Part shown: in pieces, positions 32,274-43,399 of the stretch | How positions within the stretch are numbered: position 1 is the first letter of the stretch | Layout of the letters: the number at the start of each line of letters is the position of its first letter | Source: Coleophoma eucalyptorum | Lineage: Eukaryota > Ascomycota > Leotiomycetes > Helotiales > Dermateaceae | Length of the DNA stretch: 64,000 nt | Reading direction: 5' to 3' | NCBI GenBank assembly: GCA_026120035.1 | Contig: JALRME010000003.1 | Location: forward strand, 1,054,001 to 1,118,000 | The notes under the pieces: model-generated | The model's input: the letters and a program-made list of their open reading frames with translations, nothing else | What the model was told of the DNA's origin: nothing | The model's database searches: none | Position numbers and translations under genes: made by a program

Positions 32274-33146
32274 CTTAAATTTCCCAGAACCCAAGCTCTC
32301 TTACAACACATCCACATCCACTCCAAATCTTGTCCTGGTATTCCTGTCCAATGGTGATCATGTGATCTGCCCTCAAATGATTCGTTCAGCACGTAATTGC
32401 ATCAACACTATGTCCTTAGAGATATGTGATATGCGATGACAGTATAGATCTGGAAAGAGAGGGGGCTGGCTTGGAATCTGTAACTTCAGAGTTACTATTG
32501 TCCCCTCCGCTTGCTATGTCTAGATCGTGGCCGAGACTTGCGAGCCGGAATGTGATGCGATGCCAGTCAAACGAAAGATGCTGTCTTGCCAGGTTCCATT
32601 GTCCTTACAAATGGAACAGTAGAAAAGATCGCGTCGATAATAAGCAGTTGATGAAGAAGCTGATCTCAATTCCACCAGTGCATGATTGCTGCTTCTCTAT
32701 GCATATATGTGCCTGTTTGTACTGAGTGTTACCCAAAAGATCATGCGTGGGCAAGGATCACAAAACTAGGCGTCAAGGAACAGCCTTGCTTACTAAGGTA
32801 AAAGGCTTACAACCTGAGGCTTCAACATATCTGCGCTTGTGCCTGGAGCCTCTTGATAAATCATGTTAGAACATAACAAAAAGAATCCGATCTGCCATTC
32901 ACAACGTCAAAGTTCTAACACCAAAGTTTGCGTGTACTGGTATATTCTCGATTCGATCCTTCGTCTCGATTCGCCTTTTACACTCCCACAAGAGATCCCT
33001 CTACTCGAGCGCTTCTTCGCGGGTCTACCTCAATGAGCGCATTCTAGGCAGAGCATTCGCAACGGTGGTTTCCACCTTCGCGTTCTTTCTCTTGCTTCTG
33101 AGATTCTTCTACAAAGCGACCTAGATAGGTCGCAGCACGATTCACG
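32274..33146. promoter_or_regulatory. Divergent promoter region, Cid1-type polymerase / TFIIF alpha
   Basis: 873 nt between two divergent housekeeping starts. A pyrimidine-rich stretch lies near 32940-33010. Only random short frames, no TATA box recognised. Confidence 0.5.
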
Positions 33147-35457
33147 ATGAGCGCTTCACCATCTGGCATGTCCAATGGCCGTACTCCAACACCTAACGCC
33201 GGGCCTGGAGGGGCACCCCAATTCGTTCGAAAGCCCAAGGCTGCTGATCCTCTGAGACCACGTACCAAGAAACCAGTTAGAAGACCGAATGTTGCTCCTG
33301 GTACAAACGGAGCTGGATCTGGCAAAGCGCCTGCTGAGAAGGCATTTCATGGTGCAGGGCAAGGCTTATTCCCTCGTCCAAAGCCAAATCCCAATCTGCC
33401 AAAGGCAAATGGGGGTTGGACGCATGCTCCTCAGGGTGAATACCACGATTTTCCACTGGTCACAACAAAGCGAGCGCTTCGAGAAGGACTGAGACATCAT
33501 ATTGCTAGATTTACTGCGAAAAGAGATGTTGACCCAGCTGACCAGGATGAGTTCACTCGACCTCTGGCACTACACCGAAGGGATCCTCGCCAACCAGCTC
33601 GTGGAGAAGCGCCGAAAGAGGAAGAGCCAGTTCCTGGGGAGCCAATGGATTCGAAGGAAAAGGAAAAGTTGGAGATCCTAAAAGCTGAGAAGGAGGCTCG
33701 ACGAGCAGCTGATTTGGCGCAAATCGCACCGACTGGTAATAATGCCGCTGCTGCGGTCAAGAAACCCCAGGCTTTTAGAAATGAGAAGACAACACAAGTT
33801 CATCGACTTGACAAAACAGCACAGCAAAAGAAAGAGTCAGACTTGAGATATGAGGAGGCTTTGCCATGGCATCTTGAAGACGCAGATAATAAGAATACTT
33901 GGGTAGGCAACTATGAAGCTGCACTCTCAGACACCAATGTGATCTTGCTAGTAGACGGAGGAACTTTCAGGATGGTTCCGTTGGAGAAATGGTACAAATT
34001 CACGCCAAAGAACCAATTCAAGACTCTGACGATTGAGGAAGCCGAAGCGCAAATTGCTAAGAAAACCAAAGAGTCGCGATGGGTCATGAAAACTCAAGAA
34101 AAGCAGAAGAAGGAGGAAGAGGAGGCGAACAACCGCCGAGCAGCCTATGGTCTTTATACTGTCAAGTCTGAGAGCAATACATTCAAGAGTGCGAAACGTG
34201 AAACTCAGGATACGGATGATCTGGATTTTGAAGCTGATGACCTTTTCCAAGACGATGATGAGCAGGTAACTGTGGAGCCAGATAAGGATGAAGATGTGAA
34301 AGACTCCAAGGACAGAATCAAGCGGGAGATGTTGGGCGCAAACTTGTTCGGGGAAGCGGACGAGGGAGAAGTAGATCAGGAACTCGATGCAGAGGAGAAA
34401 GAAGCATTAAGACGAAAGAAGCTTGGCAAAGGCGTGAAAAAGGCCTTGAAGAAGCGCGAGCAGAATCTTATCTATGAGAGTGATTCTGAGCACCCATACT
34501 CTTCATCGGTATGCTTATCAACTTGAATATATGGCCAAAACTAACATTAGGCAGAGCGAGGACGACACTTCTGATGAGGAGAAACAAGCTGAGATTGACC
34601 GAAAGAAGGACGAGGAAGCCAAAGCCAAAGCAAAGCTTGAATCATCCAAGGCCCCATCGGGAACCTCTTCCAAAGGTACTAATACTCCATCAGGTCGACC
34701 CAAACACTCAGATCCTTTGATGAGGAGCAAACTCAAGAGACCTGGTTCTCCAAACTTATCCGAAACAGAGGCGAGTGGAAACGAATCTGCACGAAAGAAG
34801 CACAAGAAGAAGCACGGCCAGTCTTCGTCGCAAGCTGCAGGCTCCTCAACACCTACTTCTGGAACACGACCAATGTCGCCAACTCCAGGTCAACCTCAGA
34901 GCCCACGCAAGTCCTCACTTGTGAAGCTCAGCATGAATCCATCCAAATTGGCCGATATCCAGTCGTCCCCACCCAACCCGAGCCCAACAGGTGCCATGAG
35001 TGATGGAGAGGCTACTGGTGGCGAGATGTCTGATGGTGCTGGAGGAAAGAAGAAGAAAATCAAACTCAACTATGGTAGAGGTACGCCTTCGGGATCGCGT
35101 GCTGGTAGTCCAGCAGCTGGGAGATCGGGATCCGTTGGTGCTGGAGGAAGTCGTGCCGGCACTCCAGCTTCACAAGGCCCAGGTGAGTTTTTGATGTTAT
35201 AGATTTACGCTGCAAGCAATCCACTAATATTTCTACCATTAGCAGGCGCACGTTCTCCAGGCTCAGGACCACTCCAAGTAAGCGAGGTTATCGCAGCTAT
35301 TCCTTCTACGGGTACTTCCATTACCGATCTGATGAAGAAGTTTGCTGGCAGAGTTGGCGACAAGAAGGGTGAGCAGACGGATAAGAAGGAATTCATTAAG
35401 ATGGTTAAGGAAAATTCTGTCTACGGTCCAGACAAACTTTTGAGACCCAAGGCATAG
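33147..35457 (+). CDS. TFG1: Transcription initiation factor IIF subunit alpha (RAP74/TFG1)
   Basis: The large subunit of TFIIF, which binds RNA polymerase II in the pre-initiation complex and acts in start-site selection and early elongation in the nucleus. Exons 33147-34508, 34555-35182 and 35243 (or 35246)-35457 give 734 aa; tandem acceptors TAG/CAG at 35240-35245 differ by one codon. The N-terminal dimerisation domain includes WTHAPQGEYHDFPLVTTKR and, further on, ETTLVDGGTF-like strands seen here as NVILLVDGGTFRMVPLEKWY and KFTPKNQFKTLTIEEAEA. The middle is long, acidic and then basic (RRKKLGKGVKKALKKREQ). The C-terminal winged-helix is SEVIAAIPSTGTSITDLMKK and FIKMVKENSVYG. It is convergent with CWC26. 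Confidence 0.92.
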
Positions 35458-35681
35458 GAGTCGCATTGGGCGAAGAAAACATTCTCATTCTTGCAATACC
35501 AAGCTAATTTCACAACCAATTGAGCTTTTGGTAGCTCCATAATCGATGGATTTCGCAAGAAACCTCTGAGCTTGTTCGAGGACTTGAAGTATATCTCAAC
35601 CTGCATGACAGGCTCACATCGTACAAGATGAATGTTATACACTTCATTACAGATCTTCTCTCTATTCGTATGTGACTGTGT

Positions 35682-36692
35682 TTATGTATCCATCTCCCAA
35701 GCAAAGCCCAAATCCTTATTCCTCGCTCGTCGGTTGATAGCCTTGAATCTCTCGCTCTCCCATCCATTACCACGATCAACCCCATCCCAGCGATGGCCTG
35801 GTCGAATACCATATCTGTTCGGTGCGGCAGCACCATTATAGACTTGTTTCGCACTCTTGCCACCACCAGTGCTCCTTTTCTCTTTCTTCGTCAAGAACTG
35901 TGCAGCAGGATCATTCCACCTCTCAACCTCTCTCAACTCGTCATTCATCTCCTTATCATCCACACCTCTCGCCACAGGAATGAAGCGTGCCTCGTCCAGG
36001 TCTGCCCTTCGCTTTTCCTGTTCCCTACGCTGCACATCTCCCTTTTGCGCTTCCTTCTCCTCGGCCTCCTTCCTGGCCTTCTCATCCAACTCCCTCCTCG
36101 CCTCCTGCCTCCGCATCGAGATATCAATCCGTCGACCCGTCGCGTCTCGATATACCGTCTCCTCTGCAGCATCCTTCCCTTTCCCTTTCTTCCCCCGTCC
36201 CGCAGCCTTTTCCTCCGCTTCCCAAGCTGCAGCTTCCTCACGCTTGCGGCGCGCAAATTGTGCAGCAACAGCCGACGCCGATTGAAGTCCCGCATGGGTC
36301 CCGTCCCCCATCTTCACCACGCCATCATCCTCAATCACCGGCTCCTCGTCTGCATGCAGCGCCGCAGCATTCTCCGCCGCAGCGTCGCGTATGATCCTCT
36401 CGGCGGCCTCATCCTCGCCGCCATTGTTCGTGGGCTGTAGCGCGGGCACGCCAACCGTCTTCCACGCGTTCTTCTTCGCCTTGCGGAATTCTGCGCTCCC
36501 GCTATTCACGGTGAGAGGCCGCCCGTCCTCTTCGTCGCCATCGCCAGACGTGCTGGCTCCCCAGCCGAGGGCGTCGTCGTCGGCGATGATCAGGCCGGAG
36601 CTTGCGCCTTGCTTGCGCTTGCGTTTCTTGGATGTCTTTTCCGGATTGGAGGCTGTGAGGTATTTGGATGCAAGGTAGGAGGAGAGTGACAT
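35682..36692 (-). CDS. CWC26: Pre-mRNA-splicing factor CWC26 (BUD13 family)
   Basis: A spliceosome and RES-complex component of 336 aa, single exon, acting in the nucleus. The N-terminal MSLSSYLASKYLTA is the family's conserved opening and fixes the start at 36692. A basic stretch (KKRKRKQG) follows, then KKNAWKTVGV, HAGLQSASAVAAQF, the ETVYRDATGRRIDISMRR signature, a coiled-coil rich in Arg, Glu and Lys, and the C-terminal core APNRYGIRPGHRWDGVDRG with FEKRWFEA-like SERFKAINRRARNKDLGFAW. This order is characteristic of BUD13/CWC26. It is convergent with TFG1 (224 nt apart) and divergent from the CYSTM gene. Confidence 0.93.
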   Translation of the reverse strand: MSLSSYLASKYLTASNPEKTSKKRKRKQGASSGLIIADDDALGWGASTSGDGDEEDGRPLTVNSGSAEFRKAKKNAWKTVGVPALQPTNNGGEDEAAERIIRDAAAENAAALHADEEPVIEDDGVVKMGDGTHAGLQSASAVAAQFARRKREEAAAWEAEEKAAGRGKKGKGKDAAEETVYRDATGRRIDISMRRQEARRELDEKARKEAEEKEAQKGDVQRREQEKRRADLDEARFIPVARGVDDKEMNDELREVERWNDPAAQFLTKKEKRSTGGGKSAKQVYNGAAAPNRYGIRPGHRWDGVDRGNGWESERFKAINRRARNKDLGFAWEMDT

Positions 36693-37750
36693 CTTGTCTG
36701 CTGGCTAAGACAGGGACCTTGAACCGGGCTGAGCTGTGGTAGAGAAGGCTGATTATTCTGATAGTCGCATATACGTTTGGCCGGTCCGATGACGAAGGAA
36801 GCCCTTTCGGTGCCTCGGATATCGGGCTTGAATATCGGGGGAGAGTGGCTCAGAGTGGCTCTTTACTTTGCCAAGCTCTGCCAAGCAAGAACGCGCACCA
36901 CTTACGCAGTACAACCGAGAGAAGCATTTGAAACGCGTAGAATACGAGGGAAGGCCTTCAATTTTGGAACTGCAAGTACTAGCCACAATAATAGTACAGA
37001 GTACAGAGTAAAGAGACTTAAGAGACTATCAGATTTGCGTATTAAGAGAGTGGGCTCGGTTCCTCGGACTTGAGTGGACTCGTGGAAAATACGACCACGC
37101 TCCTTCCAGCCTCTCTCTTTCATCCACTGAACCAAAAAAAAAACACCGGCCATCCTTGAGCTGCATCCTTCTTTCCCAGAATTTCCGTATCCGGGCAATT
37201 CATACGCTCGCGAGTCGTTCGCGAGTCGCTCTTACATGTCAACGCAATTCCCCCGAGAGGCTGAGACCCTGGCTCCCCAAAAATAATGATCATCTGTCAT
37301 CGGTATCCCAAGCACGCTGAAGTTCCTTTTCTCAACTTTGCTGCGCCGGCTTTGCCTCCTTTGAGAAACGAATGAAATTTGAAGGGAGTCTGGCAGTGCA
37401 CTGTCGCCGCAGGATCGAGCTGTTGGTGCATTGATAATTTTTGTCTGGAATTAAGAGACTGAAGCACTGGAAAGGAGGTGATCCCCGTACGTTGCCGTAT
37501 CGTCCGACAATTAAAGTCCCTGTTCATGATCCCCACATCGGTAGGTACACGTACGTACCCTGGTAGGTTTGTGATGGATGAGAAGGCTTGTTGTGAATTA
37601 TAAAGAGCCCTCTCAGCCCTACTCCATTCATTCTCTTGTTCCACTGTTATCCTACCTTGAATTCACTGTATATCAATCGCTTCCTCTGGAATATCCTCCT
37701 AATACACATACCTTATCACTCTTTACCGATAAACACCAACTCCTATCAAG
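36693..37750. promoter_or_regulatory. Divergent region between CWC26 and the CYSTM gene
   Basis: 1.06 kb with no supported gene, except presumed promoters. A candidate TATA box lies at 37599. An A-run occurs at 37133-37142. No clear stress-response element (AGGGG/CCCCT) cluster was found by eye. Confidence 0.45.
37599..37604 (+). promoter_or_regulatory. Candidate TATA box of the CYSTM gene
   Basis: TATAAA sits 152 nt upstream of the small gene's ATG and is followed by a pyrimidine-rich leader. Motif and position only. Confidence 0.4.
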
Positions 37751-38151
37751 ATGCCTGCCCAAGAAACTTCTCAACCACAAACTCAGCAGATGGAGCTGCC
37801 AACCATGAACGCTGGCTCAGCCGTCACTACCGAGCAGCCCGTGAGTCTAGTACCTATATATGCGCAGGATGTGGTCGCAAAGCGCAACCCGAGAAATATT
37901 GGCTAACAATGTCATAACAGCGCGTCACAGAGCAGATGACTGCTGAGCCCGTCAGCATGCGTGGTGGTGGAGGATTCTGCTGCGGAATGTATGTGTCTAC
38001 TCTTTTCCTTGAGCTGGAAGGTCTTGCGGCATTGGTCTGCGCTTGGCACTACAGACAGCTCGATTGGCTCGTCAGGAATGAACGTATATGCTAATATTCT
38101 CATAGGTGTGCTGGTCTTGCCTGCTTCGAGTGCTTCGAGTGCTGCTGTTAA
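37751..38151 (+). CDS. Small cysteine-rich CYSTM-family membrane protein
   Basis: A 67-aa protein assembled from three short exons, 37751-37840, 37921-37988 and 38106-38151 (introns of 80 and 117 nt), and therefore invisible as a single frame. The N-terminal two thirds are polar and Gln/Thr-rich (PQTQQMELPTM). The C-terminal end is a Gly run followed by a compact Cys-rich hydrophobic tail, GFCCGMCAGLACFECFECCC, ending at the stop. That is the arrangement of the CYSTM (cysteine-rich transmembrane module) family, tail-anchored proteins linked to stress tolerance in yeast and plants. The start is the first ATG, soon after a pyrimidine-rich leader. Codon-perfect splicing of all three exons supports the model. 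Its function here is inferred from family only. Confidence 0.78.
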
Positions 38152-39494
38152 GCGCTTCGCCAACCATCAATCGAGGGGACGAGCGAAGGAAGAGGATTGA
38201 ATGAATGATACCCGGGTTGAGATCAGGAAGATCTTTGTTTTGGTCTTGGCTGTCTGGCTGTCTCGAGTGGACTGGATAGATTGCTATGGCGTTGGTTTGG
38301 TGAAAGGAATCCATCCTGTTATCCCAAGACAGGGGGCTCCCAGCCTAAACAAAATACATCTTATAATAAGCCCATGAATAACAGCACCAATGTCAACCAA
38401 TATTGCTTGGACAATGACAACAGCCTTTCAATCTGAGATTAAATCCTGGGATCCAGTGCTGCGATCTATTTTTAAATTCACGTGTCTTTCCCCTTTCCCT
38501 TATCGGGTGTCGGAGTTTAAGGTACAACACATGGGAGTTGACAGATCCGGTAGCCCGGACGATGATAATGTAGACAGGTACGAGATTCGGTGAACTCAAA
38601 CCAAACGCGTCTTGAGTTGTGTATCTTGCTTTGGTGAGATCTTTGTGGCTTTATTGGGGTAGCTTTGTCTCTTCTTCCCCTAACCTGATTGCAGTGTTAC
38701 ATGCTATGGCTTTGTTCTAGACCATGTGAAACTTTGATGGGATTAGGCGTGGGTACGGTATATTGGCTAGACCTGAAGCTGGACTATCGTATAATATACC
38801 GGATAAGCTGCTAGGACCGGCTGCGCTTTGAGATAAGGTCGCGATTCCTTGCGAGGGAACGAGCGAGCGAGATTGAAAGCTATCGTCTATGCCTGAAGAA
38901 GCTCAGGCCTTTGTCTAACAAAGGTCGACATGCCGTCATCCAAGTCACTAGACACTGAGCAGGAGCTGGCAATGTACAAACAATAGTGCTGTCAGCAGAC
39001 CCCGCCGGCCACGATACGGTCAGGTTGGAGCGAGGGCTGCTCTCCTGGCTCGGGGCCTTGTCCCATTGCGAATCATGGGTGAATGCATAATGACGGACAT
39101 GGAAGGCATGTGGTGGCAGCCTGTGGAGGAGGGCTGTCGCTTCGGTGGGCTCCGGCTGGGTGAGGTGATGATATTGGATCGCATGTCCCGTTGTTTGGCT
39201 GTGGACTGCGAGGCTGTACTTTCCCCCACTGGCCTCCCCTTCCTTATCGCCTTGCATCCCATCCTCTGCACACCACGTCCCGTCACATCACAACTCAAAT
39301 CATACCCCGTCTCAACACTTCCGACATACACGTACACGTACAGTACAACAGAACGCGGCGGCTACCTCGCAACTCCTCAGTTCTATGAACCGCCGGGGAC
39401 CGGGGCCGCCTTCCCATTGCAGAAAGCTGAGCTGGATTACAGGGCATGGCATCTTGACCAGCTGTGACGTTCCGCTTCCCGAGCCTAACGTCTT

Positions 39495-39528
39495 CCTCTG
39501 CCTCTGCCCTCTGCCTCTGCCCTCTGCC
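39495..39528. repeat. CTCTGCC-type short tandem repeat
   Basis: About 34 nt of alternating CCTCTG and CCCTCTG units, probably a simple-sequence slippage tract in a promoter region. Confidence 0.7.
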
Positions 39529-40358
39529 AGTTGGAAGTCATCCTTATCTTGCATGAGGGGATCATTGGCTCAGCTGGCTGGACCACTACCCGTCAAGTCA
39601 CTTCAACAGCCGGACGCTGACTGGCTGCACCAGCTAAGGGATAGCTTGAGGCACAAGGAAGGTCCGGTGATACAGTAGGTGTGTTGCTACAGACCTCGGT
39701 CACCTGGATCTTGATAAGCGACGGCAATGACGCCTTGTCCCTTATCGCACCCTAGCCGGGTTAGCTATGCCTTGTTTGAGAGCTTGCGTGCTGGACTGCT
39801 GTGTCGTGGAGATGAGGTAAATAAGGAGCCGGTTCCATCTATCTGGTCTCGGTTTCCTCTCCTCTTCGTTCTCATCTGCATCATCCAAACATAGTCCCGA
39901 CCTACACCATCAATCCCCATCAATATCTTGTGACAATAGGCCATCCTGCGCGCTATTGCCTTCCCTTCCATTGCATCCTTGCTCGCGTTCTAGTCTCCTC
40001 CTTTATCTCACCCTCAGCCTCGCCAGCTGACTCACGACCGAATCCGGGAACCACCTTTCAGTCTCCTCCTTTGTCTTATTCTTCCATCTTACAGCTGATT
40101 TGACCGATCTACGCCTCAAACTCACCACTTTACTGTGTTGCTGAGTTGATTCGAGGCTTGGGCCGCGCCGCTTGCCATATCCACTCGCTATTACCTCCTG
40201 CCTTCCCGCTCGTCATCCCAACCAGTGACTCAGGCACGAGAAAGCTACTGTATCAGTCATCCGGCCTACGGCTTGCTACTACCCGCTGCATCATTACGCG
40301 AACAACGTCCTATAACAACCTCTCCTTCTCCGTCTCAGATACTTCACTGTACTGCTTT

Positions 40359-40364
40359 TATAAA
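40359..40364 (+). promoter_or_regulatory. Candidate TATA box of the downstream unrecognised gene
   Basis: TATAAA lies 133 nt upstream of the ATG at 40492 and is followed by a CT-rich leader. This suggests a leader of about 100 nt, so most of the upstream 2.3 kb is not transcribed leader. Confidence 0.45.
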
Positions 40365-40491
40365 CCGTACCGGCTAGACTGCCATCGATTCTTCTCACTC
40401 ACAGAAGACTCATCTTGAGACTATAAACGTCTCCACACTCCGTGTCATTTCCGAACACCCTACCTAGCTCTCTACCACGTTTCCATTCACT

Positions 40492-41234
40492 ATGTCTACT
40501 CTCGAGCACCGCGATTTCCGTTCCTCTTCTGTTTCATTCAAGCGTGACAAGAACCACAACTCCAAATGGAACCTGGGAATGCGTCCATCCGCGGGCGTCC
40601 GAACCAACATCATCTCCGGCGAGTTTACTTCTGGCAGCGAGGCCCAGCAAGCGAAAGTCCGTCCCAACAAGATGAGGTCAGTAGCTCAGAAGATATCTCT
40701 GAAGGCATCTCTGAAGGCATCACTAACCAAGTACTCAGCAACTCTGACTTTAAGTCTCATCAGAACAAAACCCCTAAGCCTACATCTGTTAACATCAGCT
40801 ACGCACAATGTGCCGTGGCCGGTCGCCTAACCCGAAAGGTTGACGCAATTGTTGATGCCAGGGAGCACACTGCTTCTCCTCTCTCCAAATCACTCTTTGA
40901 TCTCCTGCCCACGCACAACAATGCCACCGAGAGCACCGTCGCTGTTGTAAAGGAACAATGGGCTGTCCCAGATGTCCTATACAGCTTTGATAACAACGGA
41001 ACAAGTCCCAATGACAGTGGCCGATCCGTAGATCTCGGCTGTTTGGTTGAGCAGGCTGAGAAGAAGTGGAAGAATGAGCAGACTGAAAAGATTGTCAGGG
41101 GTGAATACGAGGTCTTGGATCTTAAGGGTGAGACTACTGTCCTCCCTAAGGCTAAGGGCAAGAAGAGCCCTAAGCAAAAGGTCCAAGCTGCAAAGGAGAT
41201 AGTTGATGATGACGATGACTTCGAGCTCATCTAA
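40492..41234 (+). CDS. Unrecognised 226-aa protein with acidic C-terminus
   Basis: I do not recognise this protein. Exons 40492-40676 and 40739-41234 join in frame across a 62-nt intron with a CTAAC branch site. The N-terminus is basic and Ser-rich (SVSFKRDKNHNSKWNLG). The middle has YAQCAVAGRLTRKVDAIVDA and SLFDLLPTHNNATEST. The C-terminal third is Lys/Glu-rich with VEQAEKKWKNEQTEKIVRG, a basic KAKGKKSPKQKVQ patch, and an acidic tail DDDDDFELI. No signal peptide or membrane segment is seen, so it is probably cytosolic or nuclear. The intron contains a duplicated gaaggcatctct unit. Retaining it would shift the frame and end translation early. Gene reality rests on splice fit, a TATA box and codon use. 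Confidence 0.65.
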
Positions 41235-41857
41235 GTCCTCCTTTCCGCGCCTCTGGATCAAGCCTGGTCCTTCCGGTCTTTACGACGTACACATGGTTCA
41301 TGATAGGATGGGACGACGGCGTTTTGTTTTCTTGAGTGGTTGACGCATAGCATCGCGACGACGGTACGGGCATAGCTTACTCTGGTTATACACTTTATCT
41401 TTCTGCTACTACAATACCCAGGGAAGGATGGCTATCCTATGTACATTTCTGTGCTGTTGGTTTCCTCTTCCGCGCGTCTGAATTGGTGTCTTTGGGATTT
41501 CTTGCATACATAGCTTAGCCGTGGATAGGCAAGGATAGCTTTGGTGTTTCGTGGGGTTTGCCGCGGTTATTTAGAGCGTGCGTTTCTGCGCTCTGCTTTT
41601 GTCCATGGGCCGTAGGCTTTTGACAACTATTATCGTATACATAGCTTGCTACGCGGGCGAGCGAGTGAGATGTCTTTGGAATGAGAAACTATATCTTATC
41701 CACAATGCGGTGCTATGTCTGTTACCTATATACGTACGTGATTGGCAACGAATACATACAGCGTACCTGACATATACTCCCATATCCCCCAGAGGCACAG
41801 GTACAGAGCCCTATGTATTGGAACACCGGATCATCCATCCACCAGCTCCTGGCCTTA
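41235..41857. other. Convergent intergenic region
   Basis: About 620 nt between the 3' ends of the unrecognised gene and the DUF5672 gene. Presumed 3' UTRs, no coding potential. Confidence 0.5.
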
Positions 41858-43399
41858 TTACGAATGCACCTCGTATGTCTGTGTCTGAGTCAGTCTATAC
41901 TCGGGACACCATTCCATCACCTCCCACATCCTCTCCTTCTGCCAAATATGTGCTTGGTGATACCCCCATGGCTCGTCGGCCCACAATGTCTCGACGGCAA
42001 ACCTGCTCGCCTCCTGAAACCCAGGCAGCTTCGCCTCTGGTATGAATTTCAGCATCTTGTCATAGAACCATTGATCCTCATAGTCCGTATTTGGGGCGCT
42101 CTCTTCGTTGTCTTCTTCTGCTCCTGCATCTACTTCCGCTTTCCTATCCGCTTCCTGTTCCTTTGATGGAGGTAGGGAAGAGGAGGGGGCGGAACGACGA
42201 GATAGCTGCTCGCTCTCCTTCTCTTTCACCTTTGCGTTCTCTGTCTCTTTCTCCTTCGCCTTCTGCTTTTCCTTCTTTTTCTCCTTCTCCATGGCAACTC
42301 GTAAACCCATATTCTCTTTCCACTCCTCAACCCACGAAAACTGCTTTACAATAGTCTCGCACATCGCGCGATTTCTAAGGCTTAGTCCTCCATTGTACCC
42401 TTTTCCTAACTTCCGTTTCGGGTCGAGTGGCGCACCGATGAAATCATAGTCCAGAAAGTCGTCTATACGCATATTCGAGCGCGAACAGACCATGCTGTCG
42501 CCCTGGAAGAACAGGATTTTCTCGGCCGGCGCGAGCTTTTCCCAAAGCCAGGGGGACGTGAAGAATTCAGAGACGGAGGAGTGGTGGGTGAAGTCTACAG
42601 ATCGAGGCAGGAAGAGTATCTTTAGTCGTTTTTGGTTGATGAGCGAGCGGATCGCAGCCGAGTGCTGGAACTCGATCGATGAGGACGGTATCGTGATGAC
42701 CTTGATCGGCCATCCGGGCCCGAGAACGCTACTAAAATGGAGGATTAGAGGGATCAGGTGCGCCAGCGGTCGAGCTTCAATCAGCACTGCGGCATTTTTG
42801 GATCCTACATGCTTATTTGATGATGTGCTGGCTAATACAGAATCTGGTACTGGCGCTGGTATTGGTTTTGTAGGCTTCTCAGATGACGTGCTGGTATGTA
42901 CTGAATCTGGCACTGGCACCGGTTTTGGTTCTGTAGGCGTTTCTGATGATGTACCGGTATTTATTGAATCTGACGCTGACACCGGTCTTGATTTTGTAGG
43001 TTTCTCAGAAAGTGCGCTGGTATGTATAGAATCTGGCACTGGCACCGGTCTTGGTTTTGTGGGCGTCTCTGATGATGCGCTGGTATGTATTGAATCTGGC
43101 ACTGACGCTGGTCTTGGTTTTGCAGGTCCAACTTTCAGCGTCTCACTCAAACCCAAATTTGAAGTCGGTATCAGGGTAGGGAAATTGCTGAAAGGGAAAA
43201 CGACGCCACTGTTGTCGGATTCGTACACGTAGGGAAAGCGTATAATCCAGATCGAGCTTGAAATCAGGAACAGAAAAAAGATGGCGAAGACACGTCGGCG
43301 AAGAATACTGCTCAGTCTGCGACCTTGTTTGGCTTCAAAGCGATGGTTCAGTTTTTCCATCGCGCTTTTATTTTGTTGATTTCGGTGCTGATAGAACAT
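41858..43399 (-). CDS. DUF5672 family type II membrane protein with 21-residue repeats in its stem
   Basis: A 513-aa single-exon protein, probably a Golgi membrane enzyme. The Met at 43399 is the first ATG; a second at 43360 is also possible. A basic N-terminus leads into a hydrophobic anchor (about residues 38-56, VFAIFFLFLISSSIWII). Residues about 90-185 are nearly five copies of a 21-aa Pro/Ser/Thr repeat (core PRPVPVPDSIHTS) forming a stem. The DUF5672 domain follows: AVLIEARPLAHLIPLILHFS, EKILFFQGDSMVC, DYDFIGAPLD, GKGYNGGLSLRNRAMCETI. It is then interrupted by a highly charged Glu/Lys insert (about 375-425), and ends with EDQWFYDKML and FAVETLWADEPWGYHQAH. The family resembles glycosyltransferases (a GDS in place of DxD), but no activity is established. 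Confidence 0.83.
   Translation of the reverse strand: MFYQHRNQQNKSAMEKLNHRFEAKQGRRLSSILRRRVFAIFFLFLISSSIWIIRFPYVYESDNSGVVFPFSNFPTLIPTSNLGLSETLKVGPAKPRPASVPDSIHTSASSETPTKPRPVPVPDSIHTSALSEKPTKSRPVSASDSINTGTSSETPTEPKPVPVPDSVHTSTSSEKPTKPIPAPVPDSVLASTSSNKHVGSKNAAVLIEARPLAHLIPLILHFSSVLGPGWPIKVITIPSSSIEFQHSAAIRSLINQKRLKILFLPRSVDFTHHSSVSEFFTSPWLWEKLAPAEKILFFQGDSMVCSRSNMRIDDFLDYDFIGAPLDPKRKLGKGYNGGLSLRNRAMCETIVKQFSWVEEWKENMGLRVAMEKEKKKEKQKAKEKETENAKVKEKESEQLSRRSAPSSSLPPSKEQEADRKAEVDAGAEEDNEESAPNTDYEDQWFYDKMLKFIPEAKLPGFQEASRFAVETLWADEPWGYHQAHIWQKERMWEVMEWCPEYRLTQTQTYEVHS
42840..43127 (-). repeat. 63-nt coding tandem repeat, about 4.6 copies, in the DUF5672 stem
   Basis: Units begin at 42840, 42903, 42966, 43029 and 43092, exactly 63 nt apart, each starting GAATCTG on the plus strand. 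They encode 21-residue Pro/Ser/Thr repeats. In-frame unit length implies copy-number changes would keep the protein intact. Confidence 0.9.

Larger units (their letters stand above)
38152..40491. other. Long intergenic region upstream of an unrecognised gene
   Basis: 2.3 kb without a supported gene. It is rich in CT and short degenerate repeats, including CTCTGCC-type repeats at 39495-39528. One 133-codon frame at 39066-39467 lacks any recognisable domain. A TATA box candidate is at 40359, near the downstream gene. No RNA gene was recognised. Confidence 0.5.

Noticed and set aside
35793..36440. A 215-codon plus-strand frame rich in Leu, Pro and Arg.
   Set aside because: Antisense to the coiled-coil part of CWC26.
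39066..39467. A 133-codon plus-strand frame upstream of the unrecognised gene.
   Set aside because: Contains simple-sequence residues (TYTYTY) and no domain. It lies in GC-rich non-coding sequence.
42492..43232. A 246-codon plus-strand frame with internal repeats.
   Set aside because: Antisense shadow of the DUF5672 repeat region.
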